Origin: Patescibacteria group bacterium
GTDB lineage: Bacteria > Patescibacteriota > Patescibacteriia > Patescibacteriales > VMTK01
Length of the DNA stretch: 15,121 bases
Reading direction: 5' to 3'
Assembly: GCA_018896595.1 (NCBI GenBank)
Contig: JAHIME010000082.1
Span: 1-15,121, forward strand
The position numbers and the translations under genes are program-made. The notes beneath the pieces are model-generated. The model did no database searches. It had not been told where the DNA came from and saw nothing but the letters and a program-made list of their open reading frames with translations. Each line of letters begins with the position of its first letter. Within the stretch, counting starts at the first letter, position 1. This document shows positions 7,013 to 12,479 of the stretch, piece after piece.

Positions 7013-7513
7013 TTATCTTGAAATTAAAAATTTCTTGTTTTCGCTTAAATCAATAAAGTCGTCCGCTTCTTCAACCAGCTTGCCCGAGGCGGTTTTGCGG
7101 AAAGCCATCACTTCCACCAAGCATCCCTTTGTGTTTTGCAAGTAATTAACTAAAGGAATATAGTCGCCGTCGCCGGTAACTAAAACAATTACGTCTAATT
7201 TGCTTGCCAGTTTTATCGCGTCAACTGTTATGCCGACATCCCAATCGGCTTTCTTGGCTCCGCCGAAAAAAATCTGCAGATCTTTCATTTTAACTTCAAA
7301 TCCTTGGTTGCTTAGAGCTTCAAAAAAAGATGTTGCTTCTTCGGTTTCTGTTTTGACGACATAGGTTATCGCCCTGATTAATTTCCTGCCCGCTACGGCG
7401 TCTTTTAAAATTTCCTTGAAATTAACCCGTTTGTTGTATAAATTTTTCGCCGAATGGTACATATTGGATACGTCAACCAATACGCCCACTCGCTGTTCTT
7501 TATGTTTAATCAT
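7013..7513 (-). CDS. NYN/LabA-type PIN-like domain protein (putative RNase)
   Basis: 166 aa, a single-domain NYN (LabA-like) protein. The PIN-like acidic residues are visible: VLVDVSNMYH with D14 and N17, KADWDVGITVDAIKLA with D92 and D98, and LVTGDGDYIPLV with D115 and D117. This GDGDYIPL block is the strongest signature of the family. NYN proteins coordinate a divalent metal and many cleave RNA; LabA itself is a cyanobacterial clock protein, and the role in Patescibacteria is unknown. The gene lies between rpsO and pnp on the same strand, where those two are usually adjacent in bacteria, suggesting a job in RNA turnover or ribosome quality. There is no signal peptide or TM segment. A TATATT box lies 3 bases before the ATG, too close to be its own -10 for that start. 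Confidence 0.85.
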   Translation of the reverse strand: MIKHKEQRVGVLVDVSNMYHSAKNLYNKRVNFKEILKDAVAGRKLIRAITYVVKTETEEATSFFEALSNQGFEVKMKDLQIFFGGAKKADWDVGITVDAIKLASKLDVIVLVTGDGDYIPLVNYLQNTKGCLVEVMAFRKTASGKLVEEADDFIDLSENKKFLISR

Positions 7514-7525
7514 GTTAATATAATT

Positions 7526-7625
7526 CGAATACTACAAATTAGTATGCGAATACTGCAAATTCTAATAATGCGAATTAGAATGCGATATGAATAATTATTT
7601 CCATAATTCGTATTTGTAGTATTTG
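7526..7625. repeat. AT-rich direct and inverted repeats in the rpsO-NYN spacer
   Basis: CGAATACTRCAAATT occurs twice in direct orientation (7526-7540 and 7547-7561, one difference). An inverted copy, ATTTGTAGTATTTG (7612-7625), matches the first unit at 13 of 14 positions. Partial units (ATTCGTATTTGTAG, TTTGTAGATTCGCATT, GCGAATTAGAATGCG) fill the rest of 7520-7650. The whole spacer could fold as a long imperfect hairpin. It may be a dispersed palindromic repeat or an mRNA processing element. No gene is seen in it. Confidence 0.6.
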
Positions 7626-7651
7626 AATATATTTGTAGATTCGCATTATTG

Positions 7652-8038
7652 TTATTCTTTTGCCTCTTCCGCTTTTTCCGCCGGTTCTTCTTCCTCAATT
7701 TTTATTTCTTGCTTGGCTAACATTTCTTGTTCCAACTGTTTTTTATCGTTCTCCTCTTCAATCATTTTTTTAGCGATTTTTAATTTTAATTGCTGAGCCA
7801 AATCCTTAAAAGATTTTTCATCCTCTTTTTGCAGATATTTCAACAGGCGGCGCCTTTCCCCCACTTTTTTAAGCAGGCCGCGCCGGGATGAATGGTCGTG
7901 TTTGTGCTGTTTCAGGTGTTCTGTCAATTGCTTGATTTCTTCGGTTAAGATCGCGATTTGCACCTGCGAGGAACCGGTGTCGGTCTTGTGGATTTTGAAT
8001 TTGTCAATAATTTTTTGCTTGGCTTTTTTGTCTATCAT
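7652..8038 (-). CDS. rpsO: 30S ribosomal protein S15 with acidic C-terminal extension
   Basis: 128 aa from the chosen start. Residues 1-88 are standard S15: KFKIHKTDTGSSQVQIAILT (14-33), the HLKQHKHDHSSRRGLL rRNA-contact segment (41-56), and the RRRLLKYLQ helix. S15 binds 16S rRNA helices 20-22 and organises the central domain of the small subunit. Usual S15 is about 89 aa; here some 40 further residues form a charged helix ending in a Glu/Ala-rich tail (IEEEEPAEKAEEAKE). Start: the ATG at 8038 has GGGAG nine bases upstream. An in-frame TTG 15 bases earlier would overlap that ribosome-binding site, so it was rejected. First gene of the minus-strand rpsO-NYN-pnp cluster. Confidence 0.96.
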   Translation of the reverse strand: MIDKKAKQKIIDKFKIHKTDTGSSQVQIAILTEEIKQLTEHLKQHKHDHSSRRGLLKKVGERRRLLKYLQKEDEKSFKDLAQQLKLKIAKKMIEEENDKKQLEQEMLAKQEIKIEEEEPAEKAEEAKE

Positions 8039-8132
8039 AGTTTTTTCTCCCAAACCGAGACAGAGGCGACAATGCTCTGACCAAGAGAGGGTTATTTATT
8101 ACTTTGTTTAAGTTTATTAGTTTAACGCTAAA

Positions 8133-8161
8133 ATCATAACACAGATTGAAAAAAAACGCAA
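8133..8161 (-). promoter_or_regulatory. Probable rpsO promoter with about 90-nt leader
   Basis: On the minus strand TTGCGT (8161-8156), a 17-bp spacer, then TATGAT (8138-8133). The -35 is weak and the -10 good. The leader (about 8126-8039) contains short alternative pairings (CAGAG/CTCTG, CTCT/AGAG) and ends with GGGAG before the ATG. S15 leaders often bind S15 as feedback, so this could be an autoregulatory leader, but no known S15-motif was matched. Confidence 0.45.
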
Positions 8162-8216
8162 GATGCCGTAAAATAAAATTAGAACTAAGAATTGCGCGTT
8201 GAAATTATGGTTAGCA

Positions 8217-8245
8217 TTGACACGATGAGCTAATTTTGGTAAAAT
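8217..8245 (+). promoter_or_regulatory. Promoter of the tRNA-Arg / methyltransferase / tRNA-His unit
   Basis: TTGACA (8217-8222), 17-bp spacer, TAAAAT (8240-8245) with an extended TGG element just before it. Transcription would start near 8252, about 31 nt before tRNA-Arg. A small hairpin TTGCC/GGCAA (8253-8257 and 8267-8271) followed by five Ts lies in this leader and might attenuate or just be removed during 5' processing. Confidence 0.75.
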
Positions 8246-8282
8246 AGTTTAGTTGCCGGAAATTAGGGCAATTTTTGTTTAT

Positions 8283-8354
8283 GCTCCCGTAGTTCAATGG
8301 ATAGAACACCAGCCTTCTAAGCTGGTTATGAGGGTTCGATTCCCCCCGGGAGCA
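8283..8354 (+). tRNA. tRNA-Arg (anticodon TCT)
   Basis: The cloverleaf folds by eye: acceptor GCTCCCG (8283-8289) with CGGGAGC (8347-8353), anticodon stem CCAGC/GCTGG around loop CTTCTAA, giving anticodon TCT (reads AGA/AGG), and a T loop TTCGATT (8335-8341). The discriminator is A8354. CCA is not encoded and must be added. The T stem has one A-C mismatch (A8331 opposite C8345), slightly unusual. It is the first gene of a tRNA-protein-tRNA unit. Confidence 0.95.
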
Positions 8355-8389
8355 CATAATAAACTAATAAATTTAATTTTTATAATCCT

Positions 8390-8917
8390 ATGGCCCTACT
8401 GATAATTTTTACGATTTTATTAATCATCATCGCTTTTTTTCTTTTATCGCAGTTTTTCAACATTTTGTTCCGCGGCTACGCGCCTTTTATTTCCACCGAA
8501 TCGGAAGTAATTGAAAAAATTATTAATGAAATAAAAATAGACAGCGACCCTGTTTTTTATGAATTGGGCTGCGGCAAGGCGAGTTTTCTGCGCGCGCTTG
8601 GTAGGAAATTTCCTCAGGCGAAGTTGATTGGCGTTGAGTATTCTATTCTGCCCTGGCTAGTCGCCAAGATTCAGACCAGCATGAATAAAAGCAAGATTAA
8701 GATAATAAAAGAAAATATATTTAAGATAAATTTGGCTGACGCGGATTATGTTTATTGCTATTTGAATATCGCGATGATGAAGAAGCTGGAAGAAAAATTC
8801 AAGAATGAATGCAAGCCGGGCGCGAAGATTATCAGCTATTCGTTCGCCATGCCGAATTTGAAGCCGGAAAAGGTTGTGCCGGCGGATGGCAGCAGTATTT
8901 ATTTTTATACATTATAA
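8390..8917 (+). CDS. Membrane-anchored class I SAM-dependent methyltransferase
   Basis: 175 aa. Residues 1-27 form one strongly hydrophobic segment, likely a membrane anchor. A Rossmann methyltransferase core follows: motif I FYELGCGKASFL (56-67) for the SAM glycine-rich loop, E83 in GVEYSILPWLV at the end of strand 2, then ENIFKINLADADYVYCYL for motifs III/IV. The TM helix plus a GxE...PWLV block recalls the FAM173/ATPSCKMT group of small membrane-linked lysine methyltransferases acting on ATP synthase c subunits. That resemblance is from memory and the substrate is unknown. The gene lies between tRNA-Arg (36 bp before) and tRNA-His (11 bp after) with no terminator between, so it is probably on the same primary transcript. 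No Shine-Dalgarno sequence is visible. Confidence 0.75.
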   Translation: MALLIIFTILLIIIAFFLLSQFFNILFRGYAPFISTESEVIEKIINEIKIDSDPVFYELGCGKASFLRALGRKFPQAKLIGVEYSILPWLVAKIQTSMNKSKIKIIKENIFKINLADADYVYCYLNIAMMKKLEEKFKNECKPGAKIISYSFAMPNLKPEKVVPADGSSIYFYTL

Positions 8918-8928
8918 TAATTTATTAT

Positions 8929-9000
8929 GGTGGCTATAGTTCAATGGTAGAACACCGGGTTGTGGTCCCGGATACGAGGGTTCAATTCCCTCTAGCCACC
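8929..9000 (+). tRNA. tRNA-His (anticodon GTG)
   Basis: It carries the histidine-specific extra G at -1 (8929) opposite C73 (9000). The acceptor stem GTGGCTA pairs with TAGCCAC (8993-8999). The anticodon stem CCGGG/CCCGG encloses loop TTGTGGT, anticodon GTG. The T stem GAGGG/CCCTC is perfect around TTCAATT. CCA is not encoded. The 75-bp direct repeat that borders the AbiE cassette begins two bases after its last base. Confidence 0.96.
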
Positions 9001-9001
9001 C

Positions 9002-9076
9002 AAAAAACAAAACCTGCTTTTTAAAAGCAGGTTTTGTAATAGACTATATATTAAATGATAGTTGAATATCAATATA
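9002..9076 (+). repeat. 75-bp direct repeat, left copy (attL-like) next to tRNA-His
   Basis: Identical at 74 of 75 positions to 11056-11130; the only difference is G9061 versus A11115. It contains the tRNA terminator hairpin (9009-9035) and a 40-bp AT-rich tail. The tail ends with the inverted repeat TGATA-GTTGAA-TATCA (9056-9071). The repeat stops exactly where the AbiE promoter region begins. The pair encloses 1,979 bp carrying only the AbiEi/AbiEii genes. Confidence 0.9.
9009..9035 (+). terminator. Terminator of the tRNA-His unit (inside left repeat)
   Basis: AAAACCTGCTTTT (9009-9021) and AAAAGCAGGTTTT (9023-9035) form a perfect 13-bp stem with the apical bases as loop, ending in four Ts. 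The symmetry makes it bidirectional. An identical hairpin lies in the right repeat. Confidence 0.85.
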
Positions 9077-9082
9077 TTGCAT

Positions 9083-9120
9083 TTGACACCTTGTTTCATA
9101 TATGATACACTATTGTCATA
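9083..9120 (+). promoter_or_regulatory. AbiEi/AbiEii promoter with overlapping inverted repeat
   Basis: TTGACA (9083-9088), 17-bp spacer, TACACT (9106-9111). The start would be near 9118, only about 6 nt before the ATG at 9124, so the leader is very short and has no Shine-Dalgarno sequence. TATGA (9101-9105) and TCATA (9116-9120) form an inverted repeat around the -10 box. AbiEi antitoxins are known to repress their own promoter through inverted repeats, so this is a plausible operator. Confidence 0.65.
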
Positions 9121-9123
9121 GTT

Positions 9124-9735
9124 ATGAAAAGTAAAAAAAATCTTTTAGAACAGCTCAAACCATTGCCCCATTTCAATAAAGACACTGTATATCAGCTTGG
9201 CAAACAGTTGGGGCTTAAAGACTCTACGGTTGATACTTATATCAGCCGATTTTTGAAATACAAAGAAATTTTACAGCTTAAAAAGGGATTGTATGTATCT
9301 GTGGATTTTTTTGAAAAAAACAGAACGGATATTTCATACTCGTTTTACCTCGCTAACATTATTCGCGCACCTTCTTATGTTAGCTCGTGGGCCGCTCTCC
9401 AGTATTATAATCTTGCCACCGAAGCAATCCATTCCATAACCTCAGTTACTCTTAAAGTCACAAGAAACTACCAGACAAAAGCCGGCAACTTTGCATATCA
9501 GTCAATTAAGAAAGATCTTTTTTCAGACTTTTCTTTGGCCAAGGGAAAATTTGATTTTTATATCGCTTCACCATCTAAAGCGTTGTTTGATTTATTGTAT
9601 TTTAGGACGCGCCAGTTTCGTGGCGTTCAGCCGGGGAAAATTAAAATGTTAGTAGAAGAATTACGAATAGATATTGATGAAATAGATAAGAAAGAACAGG
9701 AAAAATTTTATTCAATGATTAAAAAATTTATATGA
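9124..9735 (+). CDS. abiEi: AbiEi-type antitoxin (type IV toxin-antitoxin), winged-helix regulator
   Basis: 203 aa. The N-terminal 55 residues form a winged helix (DTVYQLGKQLGLKDSTVDTY followed by a LKKGLYV wing at about 52-60), as in AbiEi proteins that bind their own promoter. The middle has the recognisable family block YVSSWAALQYYNLATEAIHS (about 85-104) and the SVTLKVTRNYQ segment. SPSKALFDLLYFR (about 149-161) is the conserved motif near the C-terminal antitoxin domain. The antitoxin acts without stable binding to the toxin (type IV) and represses transcription. Its TGA overlaps the toxin start in ATGA (9732-9735), which couples translation. Immediately upstream are a strong promoter and the 75-bp repeat. 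Confidence 0.85.
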   Translation: MKSKKNLLEQLKPLPHFNKDTVYQLGKQLGLKDSTVDTYISRFLKYKEILQLKKGLYVSVDFFEKNRTDISYSFYLANIIRAPSYVSSWAALQYYNLATEAIHSITSVTLKVTRNYQTKAGNFAYQSIKKDLFSDFSLAKGKFDFYIASPSKALFDLLYFRTRQFRGVQPGKIKMLVEELRIDIDEIDKKEQEKFYSMIKKFI

Positions 9736-11015
9736 GCGAACAGATATCAATAATCTTAAAAAGAAAGCTTGACGATCTTTCTGCTTATGGCGGAATTGAC
9801 GCCGAAACCCGCCGCAATGCTCTTAAAGAAGAGTTGCAGTTTTATGTTCTCAATTTTATCTACCACCACCCGGAATACAATAAATGGATTATGTACGGCG
9901 GTTCCGCGCTCCGTATAATCCACGGTCTTAATCGCATGTCTGTTGATTTGGATTTTGAAGTTTCTCATCCGGTGGCAAATAAATTTTTAGAAGAGTTGAA
10001 AAAAGAAGTTGAAGATTATTTTGTCAATGCTTACAATGCTGGCGCTGATTTTTTGACGATAAAAGTAATTGCCGGCAGAGGATTAATTTTGAAATTTCAT
10101 GTTGGTAAAGAGTTAAGCCTTGGCCATGCTTCAAATCAGGTGCACGTAAAGATTGACTTGAATTATTTTGTCGCTCCAAAAACCGTAATAGAACGCAGGC
10201 CAATAAATCGCAACCAGCTTTCTTTTGTCATTTTGACATATAATATGGGCGCGCTTATGGCCAGTAAACTTGCCGCTATTTTTTTGCGCGGCACTCGCGG
10301 CGTAGGAGACGCAGTTTATGAAGAAAAAGGGCGTGATATTTATGATCTTCTTTGGTATATGGGAAAAAAAATCGTACCGGATTTTGATTATATGATAGCT
10401 AAAGGCATTGATGTAAAAGATCCGCGCGTTCTCTTTGACAAGCTTACATTACAGATGAATAAAGTAAGCGACGAAAATCTTAAAAATGATCTATCGCCTT
10501 TATTTGTGGACATAACATTTATTACAAATTGGCTTAGAAATTGGCGAGAGAGTTATTTAAAGCTTTTAGATGAATATAAAATCCGCACCATTAAAGAGCT
10601 GGAACGCATTGCGATTCATCAGGATTTTCACTCGGATAATTTTTCTTTTATTTATTTGTATAAGACGGAAGACGGCGGATCGGCGAGAATCGTTTATACT
10701 GTCAGCGATTATTGGATCATATTTAAAGATATAGATTTGTCGATTGAAATAGACAAAAAGATAGAAGAGAAAATTGACTTTTCCGGCAATGGTTGGAGTT
10801 CAAGGTCGATAGATCAGGAAAAATTAAAACGGTACGCCACTCTTTTTTATCAGAAAACCGAGAATTATTTCAAAAAAACAAACCATATAATGCTCGGCGA
10901 CAGTATTATTACCAAAGTTATTCGCATGACGGCTGATAATTTAAACCAGAAAGAGCAGATTATACTCAATAAGTCAGCCCTGCTTTCCTGCGAACTTGAT
11001 GATTTATTGAAATAA
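9732..11015 (+). CDS. abiEii: AbiEii/AbiGii-type nucleotidyltransferase toxin
   Basis: 427 aa. The nucleotidyltransferase signature is clear: YGGSALRIIHGLNRMSVDLD, with G56-G57-S58 and the metal-binding pair D72 and D74, then a probable third acidic residue D142 in HVKIDLNYF. The later KLAAIFLRGTRGVGDAVYEE and GRDIYDLLWYMGKK blocks are typical of AbiEii. Known relatives use NTP to modify their targets (for MenT toxins, the acceptor stem of tRNA), which blocks translation. The protein is longer than many AbiEii proteins (about 300 aa); the last 170 residues form a second, mixed alpha/beta region (from about 290) without a motif I know. All catalytic residues are present, so it should be active. 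It is translationally coupled to the antitoxin. Its cassette lies next to tRNA-His, a possible substrate, though that link is speculative. Confidence 0.88.
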   Translation: MSEQISIILKRKLDDLSAYGGIDAETRRNALKEELQFYVLNFIYHHPEYNKWIMYGGSALRIIHGLNRMSVDLDFEVSHPVANKFLEELKKEVEDYFVNAYNAGADFLTIKVIAGRGLILKFHVGKELSLGHASNQVHVKIDLNYFVAPKTVIERRPINRNQLSFVILTYNMGALMASKLAAIFLRGTRGVGDAVYEEKGRDIYDLLWYMGKKIVPDFDYMIAKGIDVKDPRVLFDKLTLQMNKVSDENLKNDLSPLFVDITFITNWLRNWRESYLKLLDEYKIRTIKELERIAIHQDFHSDNFSFIYLYKTEDGGSARIVYTVSDYWIIFKDIDLSIEIDKKIEEKIDFSGNGWSSRSIDQEKLKRYATLFYQKTENYFKKTNHIMLGDSIITKVIRMTADNLNQKEQIILNKSALLSCELDDLLK

Positions 11016-11055
11016 AATTTAATTCTTATGTCAAAGAGAATCGCCAACAAAACTA

Positions 11056-11130
11056 AAAAAACAAAACCTGCTTTTTAAAAGCAGGTTTTGTAATAGACTA
11101 TATATTAAATGATAATTGAATATCAATATA
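11056..11130 (+). repeat. 75-bp direct repeat, right copy (attR-like)
   Basis: Second copy of 9002-9076, differing only at A11115. Here it follows the AbiEii gene by 40 bp and precedes the end of the minus-strand zinc-ribbon gene by 13 bp. The bases on its outer left (ACTA) are unrelated to the tRNA-His 3' end, so only sequence downstream of the tRNA is duplicated. The tail carries the same inverted repeat, TGATA-ATTGAA-TATCA. Confidence 0.9.
11063..11089. terminator. Bidirectional terminator between AbiEii and the zinc-ribbon gene
   Basis: Same 13-bp hairpin as after tRNA-His (11063-11075 with 11077-11089). It lies between two convergent genes, abiEii (+) and the zinc-ribbon gene (-), and can end both. 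Without the cassette it would have served tRNA-His and the zinc-ribbon gene. Confidence 0.8.
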
Positions 11131-11143
11131 ATATGTATTCTAA

Positions 11144-11314
11144 TTAGAATCGTCTTGGACGATCTTGCATTTTTTGCCTGTGACAATCACGGCAAAAAAG
11201 TGGCCTGTCTCCGCTCGGTTCAAAAGGCAGCTCGGTGATTGGCGCCCCGCACTGGGAGCATGTCCAATTACCTTGATACATCTTTCGATCGCCGGAGTTG
11301 TCTTGATACGCCAT
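11144..11314 (-). CDS. Small zinc-ribbon protein (CxxC...CxxC), 56 aa
   Basis: The minus strand from ATG 11314 to TAA 11144 encodes 56 residues. It has two zinc-knuckle pairs, C19-S-Q-C22 followed by GAPITELPF, and C41-R-D-C44-H, spaced 18 residues apart, enough to bind one zinc as a treble-clef or zinc-ribbon. The flanks are hydrophilic: an Asp/Gly/Arg-rich start and a basic end (QDRPRRF). Similar short proteins with a CxxCG...LPF...RPLFCRDCH pattern are common in Patescibacteria as I recall; their function is not known, but nucleic-acid binding is likely. A consensus promoter lies upstream, with a leader of about 64 nt. Too short for most gene lists, but promoter, motif and terminator all support it. 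Confidence 0.82.
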   Translation of the reverse strand: MAYQDNSGDRKMYQGNWTCSQCGAPITELPFEPSGDRPLFCRDCHRQKMQDRPRRF

Positions 11315-11336
11315 TGATTTGATTTGTTTTACGTAG

Positions 11337-11363
11337 ATTTACGAATGTAAAATGAACGTAAAT
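11337..11363 (-). promoter_or_regulatory. Hairpin in the zinc-ribbon gene leader
   Basis: ATTTACG (11337-11343) and CGTAAAT (11357-11363) form a perfect 7-bp inverted repeat with a 13-nt loop in the predicted 5' leader, 23 bp upstream of the ATG. It may be an operator or an RNA stem. No known riboswitch is recognised. Confidence 0.4.
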
Positions 11364-11384
11364 GATTAAATTAATTATGTTAGC

Positions 11385-11413
11385 AGTATAGCAAAGTAAT
11401 TAAATTTTGTCAA
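11385..11413 (-). promoter_or_regulatory. Consensus promoter of the zinc-ribbon gene
   Basis: On the minus strand TTGACA (11413-11408), a 17-bp spacer, TATACT (11390-11385). A full-consensus -35 and a good -10 at optimal spacing suggest strong constitutive transcription of this small gene. Confidence 0.75.
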
Positions 11414-11463
11414 TAGACTGGCGGAAATCCTTATTTTTTTCCTTGCGGATTTTAATAAAATAA

Positions 11464-11493
11464 TATAAAATGTAAATATCCAATAAATTTACA
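11464..11493 (+). promoter_or_regulatory. Putative -10 box and inverted repeat before the spermidine-synthase-like gene
   Basis: TATAAA at 11464-11469 is a candidate -10, without a convincing -35. Directly after it TGTAAAT (11471-11477) and ATTTACA (11487-11493) form a perfect 7-bp inverted repeat that ends 5 bases before the ATG. It could be an operator at the start site or an mRNA hairpin masking the start codon. Confidence 0.45.
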
Positions 11494-11498
11494 TATTT

Positions 11499-11978
11499 AT
11501 GGTGAATATAGAAATCGTTGAAGTAAAAAATCATAAGTTTTTGTTTTTAGATGATTATTTATGGATGTGGGATCTCCCGCACGAGCAGGAACTTCAAAGA
11601 GATATTGCTAAGCAGGCATTTGGAGATGTTTTAGTCGCGGGTTATGGATTCGGAATTGTAACCAAATTCTTGATAGAAAATCCAAAAGTTACATCAGTTA
11701 CTACGGTAGAAAAATATCCGGAAGTAATTGATAAGATGAAAGAATTTGGCCCGATATATGGCAAGATTATAATTGGCGATTTTAATGATATTCCCGAAAA
11801 CAAAAAGTTTGATTGCGTTATAGGAGATACTTGGGCTGAAATAGACCAACTATTTCTCGGTGATTATAGAAAGTTCAAAGAAAAAGCGCAAAAACTTGTG
11901 AAAAATGACGGATTAATTTTAGCGTGGGGAAAAGATTACTTTGAATATTTACTTGAAAAAGAAAAGCCCATTCATTAA
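11499..11978 (+). CDS. Spermidine-synthase-like Rossmann methyltransferase-fold protein
   Basis: 159 aa. Motif I is DVLVAGYGFGIVTKFL (43-58), followed by VTTVEKYPEVIDKM (68-80) with E71 at the position that binds the ribose hydroxyls. KFDCVIGDTW (residues 107-116) matches the D-x-x-x-x-D strand-4 block. The GYGFGxxT loop and TTVEKYPEVI resemble spermidine/spermine synthases more than ordinary methyltransferases, but at 159 aa it lacks their N-terminal beta domain, being about half the usual length (280-300 aa). The substrate is unknown. It sits 17 bp before the cysteine-cluster gene on the same strand, so they are probably co-transcribed. No Shine-Dalgarno sequence. Confidence 0.7.
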   Translation: MVNIEIVEVKNHKFLFLDDYLWMWDLPHEQELQRDIAKQAFGDVLVAGYGFGIVTKFLIENPKVTSVTTVEKYPEVIDKMKEFGPIYGKIIIGDFNDIPENKKFDCVIGDTWAEIDQLFLGDYRKFKEKAQKLVKNDGLILAWGKDYFEYLLEKEKPIH

Positions 11979-11995
11979 TTTTATAACACTCTCGT

Positions 11996-12427
11996 ATGGA
12001 AAAAGATATTTGGCACGATTGCTTGAATTGCAAAAGTGATTGCTGCGAACACAAAATAGCTAATCCGCTCTATTTAACCCCGGAAGAGAAAAAACAATTT
12101 CCAAAACTCGCAAATCAACCCCATGATAAAAATTGTCCATATTTAAACAACAAGAAACTATGCGGTATTCATTCGAATCGCCCGCTTGATTGCCGGCTTT
12201 ACCCTTTTGATGTGTATGAAATAAATGGGAAATTTTTCTGGATGGTTTGGAAAATTAACTGCGCGATTTCAAAACAAGAGAATTTTGAACCCTATTTGCA
12301 AAATTTAGAATTAACCGTAATACCAAAAATGAAAAAATATTTACATGAGTACAATATATTTAGATCGGACGAAATGATAAAAAATTGGCCTTATAAAATT
12401 TTAAGAGAAATAAATTTGACTTGTTGA
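11996..12427 (+). CDS. YkgJ-type cysteine-cluster protein (CxxCxxCC domain)
   Basis: 143 aa with the YkgJ/CxxCxxCC zinc- or iron-chelating domain: C9-x2-C12-x3-C16-C17 at the N-terminus (CLNCKSDCC), then C47 in NCPYLNNKKLC56 and SNRPLDCRLYPF with C66, and a later C89. The CxxY/xL...GxH...RPxxCRxYPF series is the diagnostic C-terminal half of the family. These proteins are thought to bind Zn or Fe-S and have been linked to metal handling or protein modification, but no reaction is established for most members. The C-terminal 50 residues are helical with no motif. It directly follows the spermidine-synthase-like gene, and both end at the hairpin terminator at 12480-12512. Confidence 0.85.
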   Translation: MEKDIWHDCLNCKSDCCEHKIANPLYLTPEEKKQFPKLANQPHDKNCPYLNNKKLCGIHSNRPLDCRLYPFDVYEINGKFFWMVWKINCAISKQENFEPYLQNLELTVIPKMKKYLHEYNIFRSDEMIKNWPYKILREINLTC

Positions 12428-12479
12428 TTTTATCTGATGGGCGATTAAAAAGAAGGAAGTAAGACAACCTGAAAAAAAT

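Noticed and set aside
7520..7650. Repeat cluster as a CRISPR array
   Set aside because: Units are short, mixed in orientation and not separated by regular unique spacers, and no cas gene is in the window.
11028..11078. 16-codon basic open frame (MSKRIANKTKKTKPAF) between abiEii and the right repeat
   Set aside because: It runs into the terminator hairpin, has no ribosome-binding site and is Lys-rich simply because of the A-rich sequence.
9002..11130. The 75-bp repeats as a transposon target-site duplication
   Set aside because: Transposon duplications are usually 2-14 bp, there are no terminal inverted repeats at the cassette ends, and no transposase is present.
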